From Streptomyces sp. JJ66 (GTDB lineage: Bacteria > Actinomycetota > Actinomycetes > Streptomycetales > Streptomycetaceae): a stretch of DNA of 37,412 nt. A program made the translations under genes and the position numbers. The notes beneath the pieces were generated by a model that searched no databases, was not told the origin of the DNA, and saw nothing but the letters and a program-made list of their open reading frames with translations. Shown here piece after piece: positions 23,431-31,066 of this stretch (position 1 is its first letter; every line of letters begins with the position of its first letter). Where the stretch lies: the NCBI RefSeq assembly GCF_019303495.1, contig NZ_JAEVFI010000034.1, positions 12,365 through 49,776 on the forward strand, in the 5' to 3' direction.

Positions 23431-24262
23431 GGCCCAGCTCCGCGTCCCGGGCGACCTCCACCTCGCGGCGGAAGAAGCGGAACCACATGAACACCACGAA
23501 GCCCGCGAAGACGAACCACTCGGCGGTGTAGCCGAGGTTCTGGAACGCCTTCATGTCCAGCCCGCTGCCCTTCGGGGCGGTGGGCGGGACGGCGCGCAGC
23601 CCGCCGGGCGGGTCCTGCACGGTGAGCCACGCGTCGTGCACCGGGTAGGACACCCGGTTGACGAGGGCGGCGGCGCTGATCGTGCCGAGCTGACCGGCGG
23701 GCAGCCCGGAGGCGCCGCCGCTCTCGGACGCCTGGAGCGCACCGGTGACGCGCACCTCGCCGTCCGGCGCGGGCGGCACCTTCCCGGCATCCGGCTCGCC
23801 CGGCAGCCACCCGCGCACCACGGGCACGGCGGACTCGGCGGACGCCCCGGGCTCGCCGGACGCCCCGGGCTCGCCGGACGCCCCGGACGCGCCGGGGTCC
23901 GCAGCGGCACCGGGCTCGCCGGACGCCCCGGGCTCGGTGGGGCGCAGCAGGGTGAGGACGTAGAAGCCGGTCGCGTCGTCCAGGCGGCGGTCCGGGACGA
24001 GGAACTCGGCCTGCGGGTCGTAGCGGCCGTGCACCTCGGCCAGGCGGCCGGAGGTCTCCTGGGTCACCGGCAGCAGCGAGGCCAGCGGCTCCGCCTCCTG
24101 ACCGGACACCTGCCCGGCGCGCGCCTCGCCCTCCTGATGTGACTCCACGCGGGCCTCGAAGCGGCTGAGCTGCCAGCTGCCCATGACCAGGCAGAACGGC
24201 ACCGCGAGGGCGAGGAAGACGTTGAGCGCCCACCACCGGGGGGTCAGCAGGAACCGGTACAC
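23321..24262 (-). CDS. SURF1-family cytochrome oxidase assembly protein
   Basis: This 313-residue protein starts from the GTG at 24262 (V-Y-R-F-L-L-T-P-R-W-W-A-L). One transmembrane helix lies near residues 12-28 (NVFLALAVPFCLVMGSW) and a second near the end (WFVFAGFVVFMWFRFF). The periplasmic part has the family's P-V-V-R-G-W-L-P and A-W-L-T-V segments. SURF1 helps insert haem a into cytochrome aa3 oxidase. Between residues about 112 and 145 the protein has an unusual insertion of G-A-S-G-E-P repeats (DNA repeat at 23839-23937). The C-terminal tail after the second helix is Pro/Ala-rich and overlaps the S9 peptidase gene. Confidence 0.9.
   Translation of the reverse strand: MYRFLLTPRWWALNVFLALAVPFCLVMGSWQLSRFEARVESHQEGEARAGQVSGQEAEPLASLLPVTQETSGRLAEVHGRYDPQAEFLVPDRRLDDATGFYVLTLLRPTEPGASGEPGAAADPGASGASGEPGASGEPGASAESAVPVVRGWLPGEPDAGKVPPAPDGEVRVTGALQASESGGASGLPAGQLGTISAAALVNRVSYPVHDAWLTVQDPPGGLRAVPPTAPKGSGLDMKAFQNLGYTAEWFVFAGFVVFMWFRFFRREVEVARDAELGLTPPEPGLATPEAGAGAPAPASPDAPARTAAPAPPA
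23839..23937 (-). repeat. Imperfect 18-bp coding repeat in SURF1 gene
   Basis: CGGACGCCCCGGGCTCGC is present at 23839-23856 and 23857-23874. A variant follows at 23875-23892 and another near 23925. It encodes G-A-S-G-E-P-type units and is a likely slippage hotspot. Confidence 0.8.
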
Positions 24263-24409
24263 GCCCACCACGGTACTGGGGCGAATCCGGCACCCGGGAC
24301 GCGGGCTCCCGTGCGCGCCCGCGTCCCCACCCCCAGACGTGCGGCACCGGCGCCCGGCCGACGTGGGTGGGGAGCTACAGCGTGGGACCACGGCACGTGG
24401 CCACCGGGG

Positions 24410-25612
24410 CTACGCCCCCGGCAGGACGCCCGTGCGGTACACCGTTCCGGCGCAGACGTTGGTGAGGTGTGCCGCCGGAGCCTGCGGCTCACCCGCGGCG
24501 GGCGTGTACCGCAGCACGACGGCGCTGGCCGTGCCGCCCGGCCCGGAGTCGCCCTGCCCGCTGCTGCCGGTGCCGCCGTGCGTCTGGGTGCTCAGGCCCG
24601 GCTCCTGCCGCGCCGCCGGGGCGGAACCGTCGTCGGAACTCGTGGTGCCGCTCTCGTCACCGGCCGAGGGCTCCGGCTCGGTGGTCTTCTCCTGGCCGCC
24701 CTCGCCCCCGGCACCACCGCTGCCGCCGCCCCCGCCCGGGGTCGCGCCAGGCTCGGACGGCTCGGGCTCCGGCGCCGGGCTCGGGTCGGGCGCGACGCAG
24801 CCGTCCGCGCCGCGCGCGGTGTCCGGCAGCCAGGCGAACCGCACCTGGAAGGACTCGCCGGGACGCAAGATCAGCTCGTGTGGAGCGCTGGCCGGGCTGG
24901 GCAGCCCGGTCGCCCGGCCGCCCTCGGTGTGGTCGAGCACGGTGACGGCGCTCGCGCCCTGCCCGGTGGCGGACAGCTGGTCGGTGTCCTCGGTGACGCG
25001 GCAGCTGTCACCGGAGAGGTTGGTGAAGGAGAACGAGCCGTACCGCGCGCCGTTCGCGTCCGGCTCACCGACCCGGGCCGTGGCGTCGCCCAGCTGGTCC
25101 CGCAGGCACAGGGGCGAGGACGCGCCCAGCCCCGCGCTGTCATCCGGTGCCGGGGAGGCGCCCGGCGCGGGCTCGGCCGGCTTCTCGCCCGGGCGCTCGC
25201 CGTCCTGCGGACCCTTCCCGCCGCCGTCCGCCCCGCCACCGTCCTGCCCAGCCTGCTCCCGGCCGCCGTAGGGCTCGCCGGGACCGCCGGGGCCGCCCTG
25301 CGCGGTGCGGGCTCGCTCATCACCGCCGAGCGGGTTGGGCACGACGCCGGTGGTCATCGCGGGCACGGTGACGGCGCCGACCAGCACGGCGGCGACCAGG
25401 CCCACCGTGACGTGCCGCCTGCGGGCCCGGCGGGCGGGCACGGCGCGACGCAGGTGGTCCAGGGAGTGCGGGGACGGCTCGATATCGCGCACCGCGTCGT
25501 GCAGCAGGCGGCGCAGCGCGTCCTCCTCGGCGGGCGTCGCCGGGTGGTCCTGTGGGGGGCGGGGGGCACCCGAACCGCCCATCGCGGCGTCCTGGCCTCG
25601 CTCCGTCGTCAT
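24410..25612 (-). CDS. Membrane protein coupled to ECF sigma factor (anti-sigma-like position)
   Basis: This 400-residue protein has an N-terminal cytoplasmic part with E-E-D-A-L-R-R-L-L-H-D-A-V. A single transmembrane helix at about 67-88 (HVTVGLVAAVLVGAVTVPAM) leads to a long extracytoplasmic part that is Gly/Pro/Ser/Glu-rich with two compact beta-type stretches (YGSFSFTNLSGDSCRVTED; ELILRPGESFQVRFAWLP) and three Cys. Its ATG overlaps the sigma-factor stop (ATGA). This gene order and topology are what one expects of an anti-sigma factor or sensor, but no zinc-type anti-sigma motif (H-x3-C-x2-C) is visible, so the role is inferred from context only. Confidence 0.75.
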   Translation of the reverse strand: MTTERGQDAAMGGSGAPRPPQDHPATPAEEDALRRLLHDAVRDIEPSPHSLDHLRRAVPARRARRRHVTVGLVAAVLVGAVTVPAMTTGVVPNPLGGDERARTAQGGPGGPGEPYGGREQAGQDGGGADGGGKGPQDGERPGEKPAEPAPGASPAPDDSAGLGASSPLCLRDQLGDATARVGEPDANGARYGSFSFTNLSGDSCRVTEDTDQLSATGQGASAVTVLDHTEGGRATGLPSPASAPHELILRPGESFQVRFAWLPDTARGADGCVAPDPSPAPEPEPSEPGATPGGGGGSGGAGGEGGQEKTTEPEPSAGDESGTTSSDDGSAPAARQEPGLSTQTHGGTGSSGQGDSGPGGTASAVVLRYTPAAGEPQAPAAHLTNVCAGTVYRTGVLPGA

Positions 25613-26244
25613 GCGGCCTTCTCCATCGCCACGCGCAGTGCGGCGATGCCGCGCGATCCGTATGCCTTGACCGAGCCGCGCGATATGCCCAGCGTCTGGG
25701 CGACCTGCTCCTCGGTCATGTCCGCGAAGTATCGCAGGACCAGCACCTCGCGCTGACGCCGCTGGAGGCCGCGCATGGCCCGCTTCAACTCGTCGCGCTC
25801 CAGCGCCTCGTACGCGCCCTCTTCCGCGCTCGCCATGTCCGGCATCGGCTTGGCCAGCAGTTTCAGGCCGAGGATGCGGCGGCGCAGAGTGGAGCGGGAG
25901 AGGTTGACGACGGTCTGGCGCAGGTAGGCGAGCGTCTTGTCCGGGTCCTTGACCCGCTTGCGCGCGGAGTGGACGCGGATGAACGCCTCCTGCACGACGT
26001 CCTCGCAGGAGGCGGTGTCGTCCAGGAGCAGGGCGGCGAGACCGAGCAGCGAACGGTAGTGCGTGCGGTAGGTCTCGGTGAGGTGATCGACGGAGGTTCC
26101 CACGACAGGCACGCCGTCAGCGTCTGCGGTGTGCCGCTGGACCGGCACCGGCGCGCTCCGCCGCGAGGCCACGGGCCAGGGCGCGGTCACCGGAAGGCCC
26201 ATCCCCGCGCGTGCGGGGCCTGTCGTTGCGAAAACCTCTGCCAC
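25609..26244 (-). CDS. ECF sigma factor, SigE/SigE-like family
   Basis: This 211-residue sigma-70-family protein has region 2 (YRTHYRSLLGLAALLL, CEDVVQEAFIRVH) and region 4 (RRQREVLVLRYFADMTEEQ, with HTH VAQTLGISRGSVKAYGSRG). It has no region 1 or 3, as in ECF factors. The GTG at 26244 gives a 50-residue extension with little coding character; ATG at 26202 is an alternative start. It directs RNA polymerase to promoters that cannot be deduced here and is coupled to the membrane protein downstream. In Streptomyces an SigE-family factor of this type lies close to ask; from memory the asd gene usually lies between, but it is absent here. Confidence 0.9.
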   Translation of the reverse strand: MAEVFATTGPARAGMGLPVTAPWPVASRRSAPVPVQRHTADADGVPVVGTSVDHLTETYRTHYRSLLGLAALLLDDTASCEDVVQEAFIRVHSARKRVKDPDKTLAYLRQTVVNLSRSTLRRRILGLKLLAKPMPDMASAEEGAYEALERDELKRAMRGLQRRQREVLVLRYFADMTEEQVAQTLGISRGSVKAYGSRGIAALRVAMEKAA

Positions 26245-26683
26245 GCCTGTTGGACACCTTGCCCCCCGTCAGGGTTGTACGCTCTCGGCCTCGTTTCTGA
26301 CGAGGCGCCGAACGCCCCCATGCGTACCGCCTTCTCCTTGCTCTCCCCCGTCAGCGTCCGCCGCCACGGTTAGTGGTGCGGTAGACGCCTCCAGCCGCCC
26401 CCCGGTTGCGGGGCACCGGCAATTCTTCGACCCCGGGATGGTCTAGATCAAGCCAGGGCCACCACAAATTGATCACATCTGGAGCACAGGGCGGGCGCAT
26501 CCCGGCACCTTCGGTGCATCCCACACCTATCGCGCACCGGCACGAGACCGGGCAACCCCATCAGCCCTGACACGCGACAGCCCGTCCCGGGTTCGTCCCC
26601 GGAACGGGCTGGGAAGCGCGCCCGGCGCGACGCTGTGCTGTGCTGTGCTGTGCGTCAGCGGCCCGGGACCGGCGCGCGGTGCG
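26245..26683. other. Intergenic region between ask and the sigma-factor gene
   Basis: This 439-base stretch has no convincing gene on either strand. It holds a hairpin GCCTCGT-TTCTG-ACGAGGC (26288-26306), the ask terminator (26578-26611), a short GTGCT tandem array at about 26632-26652, and a 13-base direct repeat TGCGTCAGCGGCC (26651-26663 and 26680-26692) whose second copy includes the ask stop codon. In other streptomycetes asd occupies this position, as I recall. Confidence 0.6.
26578..26611 (-). terminator. Terminator of the ask transcript
   Basis: CAGCCCGT-CCCGG at the left and CCGGAACGGGCTG at the right pair along 12-13 bases with one bulge, closing an 8-base loop. It lies 72 bases beyond the ask stop on the minus strand. 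Confidence 0.75.
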
Positions 26684-27205
26684 TCAGCGGCCGGTGCCGC
26701 CGTAGACGACGGCCTCGTCCGAGTCGCTGTCCAGGCCGAACGCGGTGTGCACGACGCGCACCGCCTCGTTCACGTCGTCCGCGCGGGTGACGACCGAGAT
26801 ACGGATCTCCGAGGTGGAGATCAACTCGATGTTCACGCCCGCGTTGGACAGCGCCTCGAAGAACGTCGCCGTCACACCCGGGTTCGTCTTCATCCCGGCG
26901 CCGACGAGCGAGATCTTGGCGATCTGGTCGTCATAGCGCAGCGAGTCGAAGCCGATCGTCTCCTTACGCTTCTCCAGCGCCTCGATCGCCCGCTTGCCGT
27001 CCGTCTTGGGCAGCGTGAAGGAGATGTCGGTCAGCCCCGTCGTCGCGGCGGAGACGTTCTGCACCACCATGTCGATGTTCAGCTCGGCGTCGGCGACGGC
27101 GCGGAAGATGGCCGCGGCCTCACCGGGCTTGTCCGGGACGCCGACGATCGTGACCTTGGCCTCGGAGGTGTCGTGCGCCACGCCCGAGATGAGCGCCTGC
27201 TCCAT
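26684..27205 (-). CDS. Aspartokinase beta subunit (in-frame internal start)
   Basis: ATG at 27205 (M-E-Q-A-L-I-S-G-V-A-H-D) lies just before the first ACT domain and is preceded by AGGGGAC at good spacing. The 173-residue product would consist of the two ACT domains only. In Corynebacterium and other alpha2beta2 aspartokinases the beta subunit begins at the equivalent methionine, so the same arrangement is likely here. Confidence 0.7.
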   Translation of the reverse strand: MEQALISGVAHDTSEAKVTIVGVPDKPGEAAAIFRAVADAELNIDMVVQNVSAATTGLTDISFTLPKTDGKRAIEALEKRKETIGFDSLRYDDQIAKISLVGAGMKTNPGVTATFFEALSNAGVNIELISTSEIRISVVTRADDVNEAVRVVHTAFGLDSDSDEAVVYGGTGR

Positions 27206-27958
27206 CGGATCGTCCCCTGTTCGCGGTTCGTTGCTGACCCACGTACCGGGCAGGCCGGAGAACGACGAGCGGACGTGGATCGGGATGTTGTAACGGCGTG
27301 CGTACTCCACGCACCGGTGCAGCAGCACCTTGGAACCGGAGCTGGCCAGCTCCAGCATGTCCCCGAAGGAGATCCAGTCGATCTTCCGGGCCTTCTTCAC
27401 CACGCGCGGGTCGGCCGTGAAGACGCCGTCCACGTCGGTGTAGATCTCGCAGACCTCGGCACCGAGCGCGGCGGCCAGCGCCACCGCGGTGGTGTCGGAC
27501 CCGCCACGCCCCAGCGTGGTGATGTCCTTGCTGTCCTGTGAGACGCCCTGGAAACCGGCGACGATGGCGATGTTGCCCTCGTCCAGCGCGGCCTGGATAC
27601 GCCCCGGCGTGACGTCGATGATCTTCGCCTTGTTGTGCACCGAGTCGGTGATCAACCCGGCCTGGCTCCCGGTGAAGGACTGGGCTTCGTGACCGAGGGA
27701 CTTGATCGCCATGGCCAGCAGGGCCATGGAGATGCGCTCTCCGGCGGTCAGCAGCATGTCGTACTCACGCCCCGAGGTGACGGGGGACACCTCGCTGGCG
27801 AGATCGATCAACTCATCCGTCGTGTCGCCCATCGCCGAGACCACCACGACCACCTGATGGCCGCGCTGCTTCGCCTCGACGATCCGCTTGGCGACGCGCT
27901 TGATGCCCTCTGCGTCGGCAACGGAGGAGCCGCCGTACTTCTGCACGACTAGGCTCAC
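26684..27958 (-). CDS. ask: Aspartokinase, alpha subunit with nested beta subunit
   Basis: This 424-residue aspartate kinase catalyses the first step to lysine, threonine, methionine and diaminopimelate. The start VVQKYGGSSVAD carries the K-Y-G-G-S/T ATP-site signature. GFQGV, TLGRGGSDTTAVALAAAL and YTDVDGVFTADPR form the catalytic core. Two ACT domains follow: about 262-335 (TIVGVPDKPGEAAAIFRAVA, INIDMVVQNV) and 345-420 (ISLVGAGMKTNPGVTATFFEAL, ISTSEIRISVV), consistent with feedback control by Lys plus Thr. Met252 has its own ribosome site and would start the separate beta subunit. The usual partner asd is not beside it here. Confidence 0.97.
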   Translation of the reverse strand: MSLVVQKYGGSSVADAEGIKRVAKRIVEAKQRGHQVVVVVSAMGDTTDELIDLASEVSPVTSGREYDMLLTAGERISMALLAMAIKSLGHEAQSFTGSQAGLITDSVHNKAKIIDVTPGRIQAALDEGNIAIVAGFQGVSQDSKDITTLGRGGSDTTAVALAAALGAEVCEIYTDVDGVFTADPRVVKKARKIDWISFGDMLELASSGSKVLLHRCVEYARRYNIPIHVRSSFSGLPGTWVSNEPRTGDDPMEQALISGVAHDTSEAKVTIVGVPDKPGEAAAIFRAVADAELNIDMVVQNVSAATTGLTDISFTLPKTDGKRAIEALEKRKETIGFDSLRYDDQIAKISLVGAGMKTNPGVTATFFEALSNAGVNIELISTSEIRISVVTRADDVNEAVRVVHTAFGLDSDSDEAVVYGGTGR

Positions 27959-28015
27959 GTGCGCTCCTCGTTTCTCAGTCTCACCGGACCCGTTCGCCGG
28001 GGCCCTGGTCGGCTC

Positions 28016-28021
28016 ATTTTA
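28016..28021 (-). promoter_or_regulatory. Possible -10 element of ask
   Basis: Read on the minus strand, this is TAAAAT, a near-consensus -10 hexamer and the only AT-rich patch between ask and its divergent neighbour. No recognisable -35 box lies at the right distance, so this is tentative. Confidence 0.35.
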
Positions 28022-28209
28022 TCGAGCGGGGCCGCTCCGGCCTCCCGGAGCCGCATCCTGAGACGCGGCGGCACCCGCCCAGCGTGCACCCCTGCCCCGT
28101 TCACGCCGTCCCACACGGGAACGTGCGGCACCTCACACGCCCCCCGGCCGGGCAAAGATCCGGCCCCGCCCGGCCCGGGCTGTCAGCGCCGGGTGCGAGC
28201 CTGCACCCC

Positions 28210-28671
28210 ATGCCGCACACCACCCCGCCCACCGCACCACTCACCGCGACACCCCTGACGCTGAGCACACTGGAAGCCGCCATCCGGGCGAGCTGGGCCG
28301 AGGACACCAGCGAACCGTCCGACCTCACCCGCATCCCCTGGACACCGGACAACCCGGCCTGGGGCCACTGCGACATCACCGCGCTCGTCGCGCACGACTT
28401 CCTCGGCGGCGAGCTGATGCGCGGCGAGGTGTACGGGGCTAGCGGCAGGCAGGAGGGCTATCACTGGTGGAACCGCCTCCCGGGCGGGCTGGAGCTGGAC
28501 CTCACCCGGGAGCAGTTCCAGCACGGCGAGCGCGTGACCGGGGGCGAGCCCGTCCCCCGGCCCACCGCGCACCCGTTCCGCCGCGCCGAGACGTACGACG
28601 TGCTGCGCGCCCGCGTCCTCACCCGGCTGGCCGGGCGGCCGGGGGTCAGCGCCGCCGGTCGATCGCGGTGA
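28210..28671 (+). CDS. YunG-like conserved hypothetical protein
   Basis: This 153-residue soluble protein starts from the ATG at 28210. Recognisable features are an amphipathic start (LSTLEAAIRASWAEDT), the segment GHCDITALVAHDFLGGELMRGEV and HWWNRLPGGLELDLTREQF. The C-D-I-T-A-L-V and H-x-W-N-x-x-x-x-G-x-x-x-D-L-T pattern is that of the YunG family, in which a Cys and His with a conserved Asp recall papain-like folds. Its biochemical role is not established. The 3' end overlaps the convergent Uma2 gene by 26 bases. Confidence 0.8.
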   Translation: MPHTTPPTAPLTATPLTLSTLEAAIRASWAEDTSEPSDLTRIPWTPDNPAWGHCDITALVAHDFLGGELMRGEVYGASGRQEGYHWWNRLPGGLELDLTREQFQHGERVTGGEPVPRPTAHPFRRAETYDVLRARVLTRLAGRPGVSAAGRSR

Positions 28672-29227
28672 GGTCGATCTGCACGGTGAACGGCACGGTG
28701 AGCTTCAGCTCGTCGTGGTGGATGCCGGTGAGCGCGTACGTGCGCGGGGCGGGGTCCAGCTCGTGGACGTAGACGACGGGGCGGTCGTCCACGTTCTCCA
28801 CCCGCCAGAAGTGCGGAATGCCCGCCGCCGCGTACTTGGCGGGCTTGACGCGCCGGTCCCGCGTCTCGGAGTCCGGGGAGACCACCTCGACGGCGAGCAC
28901 CACGTCCTCCGGCGCGAAGGTGGTCTGCCGCAGATTCCGCAACGCCTCCGCACGCACCACGACGAGATCGGGCTCCGGCCGCGAACGCTGCGACAGCGTG
29001 ACCGTCATCTCGCGGTAGACGTCGAACTCGCTCGGCAACGCCTGCAACAGCGTGGACTGCAATAGCAACAGGACGCGCTCACGGAATGCGGTCTGCGGAC
29101 TCACTACGGACAGGCTCCCGTCGATCAGCTCCGTGTGCGGGGGCAGATCCGGAAGGCGGTCCAGGTCCTCGGCGGTGTAGCCACCCTGTGGCGGCCTGGG
29201 CCAGCGGTACTCGGGTTCGGTGCCCAT
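28646..29227 (-). CDS. Uma2-family (DUF820) putative endonuclease
   Basis: This 193-residue protein starts from the ATG at 29227, preceded by GAAGGGA; a TTG just upstream is not needed. It has the PD-(D/E)XK-type core of the Uma2 family: ELIDGSLSVVSP, RPEPDLVVV (Asp), VVLAVEVVSPDSETRDRRVKPAKYAAAGIPHFWRV with E-V-V-S-P and the catalytic Lys in the VKPAKY helix. Such genes are abundant in Streptomyces, and their function is undetermined despite the nuclease fold. A tnpB element begins 170 bases upstream, which may affect its promoter. Confidence 0.92.
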   Translation of the reverse strand: MGTEPEYRWPRPPQGGYTAEDLDRLPDLPPHTELIDGSLSVVSPQTAFRERVLLLLQSTLLQALPSEFDVYREMTVTLSQRSRPEPDLVVVRAEALRNLRQTTFAPEDVVLAVEVVSPDSETRDRRVKPAKYAAAGIPHFWRVENVDDRPVVYVHELDPAPRTYALTGIHHDELKLTVPFTVQIDLTAIDRRR

Positions 29228-29396
29228 CAAGGTCCCTTCGTGGCTACCCCGGCCTCCGAGTCGGAGTATGGGGTACCTCCTGCTTGCGGGGAGATACGAA
29301 GCTCATGTAGAGCAGGGCAGGGGAGAGGTATCGCCTCCAGAGCGGTTGGGCGTCTGCGGCCACCGGCCGACTCCCGTCACTCACCCAGGAATTGAT

Positions 29397-30632
29397 AGCA
29401 TGTGAGCTGTGACACAGCAGGTTAAGCGGGCGTTCAAGTACCGCTTCTACCCCACGGACGAGCAGGCGGCTGAGCTGTCGCGCACGTTCGGCTGTGTCCG
29501 TCTGGTGTACAACATGGCGCTGGAGGAGCGTACCCGGGCCTGGTACGGCGAACAGCGCCGTATCTCCTACGTGCAGTCCTCCGCCGCGCTGACCCAGTGG
29601 AAAAAGACGGAGGAACTGGCCTTTCTGGCCGAGGTATCCGCTGTCCCGCTTCAACAGGCACTGCGGCATCTTCATACAGCGTTCGGGAACTTCTTCGCCC
29701 AGCGCGCGAAATATCCGCGCTACAAGTCGCGCAAGAAGTCCCGTGCGGCGGCCGAATACACCCGCAGCGCCTTCACCTGGCGCGATGGCAAGCTGACACT
29801 GGCCAAGATGGTCGGGCCACTGAATATCCGCTGGTCGCGGCCCCTCCCCAAGGAAGCGGAGCCGACGACGGTGACGGTCTCCCGCGACAGCGCCGGGCGC
29901 TGGTCCATCTCGATGCTGTGCGAGGACACCGTCAGCCCGGCCCCCGCCACCACGAACGCGGTCGGGATCGACGCTGGGATTATCTCTCTGGTGACCCTCT
30001 CGACCGGGGAGAAGATCACCAACCCCCGGAACGAGCACCGTGACCGCGCCCGACTGGCCCGTGCACAGCGGGAGCTGTCCCGCAAGGCCAAGGGCTCCTA
30101 TAACCGGGCTAAGGCCCGCGTAAAGGTCGCCCGCGTGCACGCTCGGATCGCCGACCGGCGCCGGGACTTCCTGCACAAGCTGTCGACTCGGCTCGTCCGT
30201 GAGAACCAAACGGTCGTGATCGAGGACCTTACCGTCCGCAACCTGCTGAAGAACCGCTCGCTGGCGCGGGCGATCTCCGATGCCTCGTGGACGGAACTGC
30301 GCTCCATGCTGGAGTACAAGTGCGCCTGGTACGGGCGCGAACTCGTCGTGATTGACCGCTGGTTCCCCTCCAGCAAGCTGTGCGGGGCCTGTGGCACGGT
30401 CGCGGCGAAGCTGCCGCTGAACGTTCGCGCGTGGAGATGCGGCTGCGGCGCCGTGCACGACCGCGACGTGAACGCGGCACGCAACATTCTGGCCGCCGGG
30501 CTGGCGGCGTCTGCCTGTGGAGACGGTGTAAGACCTCAATGGGAGTCCTCCCGGACGGGGCAGTCGTCGGTGAAGCAGGAAACCCAGCGGGCGACCGCTG
30601 GAACCTCCGCCTCTAGCGAGGGAAGAAGTCAA
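29397..30632 (+). mobile_element. Solo tnpB element (IS200/IS605-like, IS1341 type)
   Basis: The left boundary follows TTGAT (29392-29396), the same pentamer that serves as target and TAM for ISDra2. The right end finishes with a subterminal hairpin (30604-30621) and GAAGTCAA, as in IS605-type right ends. No tnpA transposase is present, so movement would need a transposase in trans. Boundaries are inferred from resemblance, not from an empty site. The sequences flanking both ends do not form an obvious interrupted gene. Confidence 0.75.
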
Positions 30633-30698
30633 CACTGCTCCCATGGCCGCCGCCGCCGCGATCATCGCCTGTCTGACGAGCGTACCCAGGGCCGCTGA
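29409..30698 (+). CDS. tnpB: TnpB RNA-guided nuclease, frame runs past the element end
   Basis: This 429-residue protein starts at a GTG. It has the TnpB order: N-terminal FKYRFYPTDEQAAEL, the RuvC Asp188 in GIDAG, Glu272 in VVIEDLTV, a Cys4 zinc finger (C325, C328, C344, C346) and Asp351/Asp353 in HDRDVNAARNI. All catalytic residues are kept. Homologous tails end shortly after the ATAG-type sequence, with a TAG in the CCTCTAG of the right-end hairpin. Here that TAG (30614-30616) is out of frame, apparently because of a base lost near 30604, so the frame continues 22 residues into flanking DNA. TnpB is the ancestor of Cas12 and cuts DNA guided by omega RNA made from the 3' end. Confidence 0.92.
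   Translation: MTQQVKRAFKYRFYPTDEQAAELSRTFGCVRLVYNMALEERTRAWYGEQRRISYVQSSAALTQWKKTEELAFLAEVSAVPLQQALRHLHTAFGNFFAQRAKYPRYKSRKKSRAAAEYTRSAFTWRDGKLTLAKMVGPLNIRWSRPLPKEAEPTTVTVSRDSAGRWSISMLCEDTVSPAPATTNAVGIDAGIISLVTLSTGEKITNPRNEHRDRARLARAQRELSRKAKGSYNRAKARVKVARVHARIADRRRDFLHKLSTRLVRENQTVVIEDLTVRNLLKNRSLARAISDASWTELRSMLEYKCAWYGRELVVIDRWFPSSKLCGACGTVAAKLPLNVRAWRCGCGAVHDRDVNAARNILAAGLAASACGDGVRPQWESSRTGQSSVKQETQRATAGTSASSEGRSQHCSHGRRRRDHRLSDERTQGR
30500..30632 (+). ncRNA. Predicted omega RNA (right end of tnpB element)
   Basis: TnpB guide RNAs overlap the 3' end of tnpB and the right end of the element. This stretch contains a stable stem CCAGCGG-GCGA-CCGCTGG (30584-30601) and the terminal hairpin at 30604-30621; the guide would be the DNA just after 30632. 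The 5' limit is a guess. Confidence 0.5.
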
Positions 30699-30838
30699 TG
30701 ACAGCATCACCCTTCGGGGGGTCACTGCGGGGGCAGAAGAAACGATCTTTGGAACAGATGAGCGGTGGCGGGCATACCGGGCGCGGGGCCGGGTAGCCGG
30801 TCGGCGAAAAGCCCACCTCCGTGTGAAGGAGAACCGCC

Positions 30839-31066
30839 GTGCTGATGGCTCACCCCGTGGTCCTGCGCAAGCTGGTCGAGGAGTACGAGACCCTGGCCGC
30901 GCTGCACGCGGAAGAGGGTGGCCCCGAGGTGCGCCAGCGCATGACGGACCTCGCCTACACGCTGTGCGTCTCCACGGGCACGCGTGACGTGGACAGCGCG
31001 CTCGTCGCCGCCCGGCACCAGCTGCCCGGCGCCCGGGTGGAGGACGACTCGCTGCTCACCGCGTGA
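30839..31066 (+). CDS. DUF5133 domain protein
   Basis: This 75-residue protein, V-L-M-A-H-P-V-V-L-R-K-L-V-E-E-Y then ALHAEEGG and DLAYTLCVSTGTRDVDSALV, ends G-A-R-V-E-D-D-S-L-L-T-A. This is a small protein family largely restricted to Streptomyces (DUF5133). A strong GAAGGAGA site precedes the GTG at 30839. It looks wholly helical. Its role is unknown; homologues often accompany regulatory genes. The stop overlaps the convergent neighbour by 11 bases. Confidence 0.88.
   Translation: MLMAHPVVLRKLVEEYETLAALHAEEGGPEVRQRMTDLAYTLCVSTGTRDVDSALVAARHQLPGARVEDDSLLTA

Noticed and set aside
30633..30838. Gene interrupted by the tnpB element
   Set aside because: The flanks do not join into a recognisable protein on either strand.
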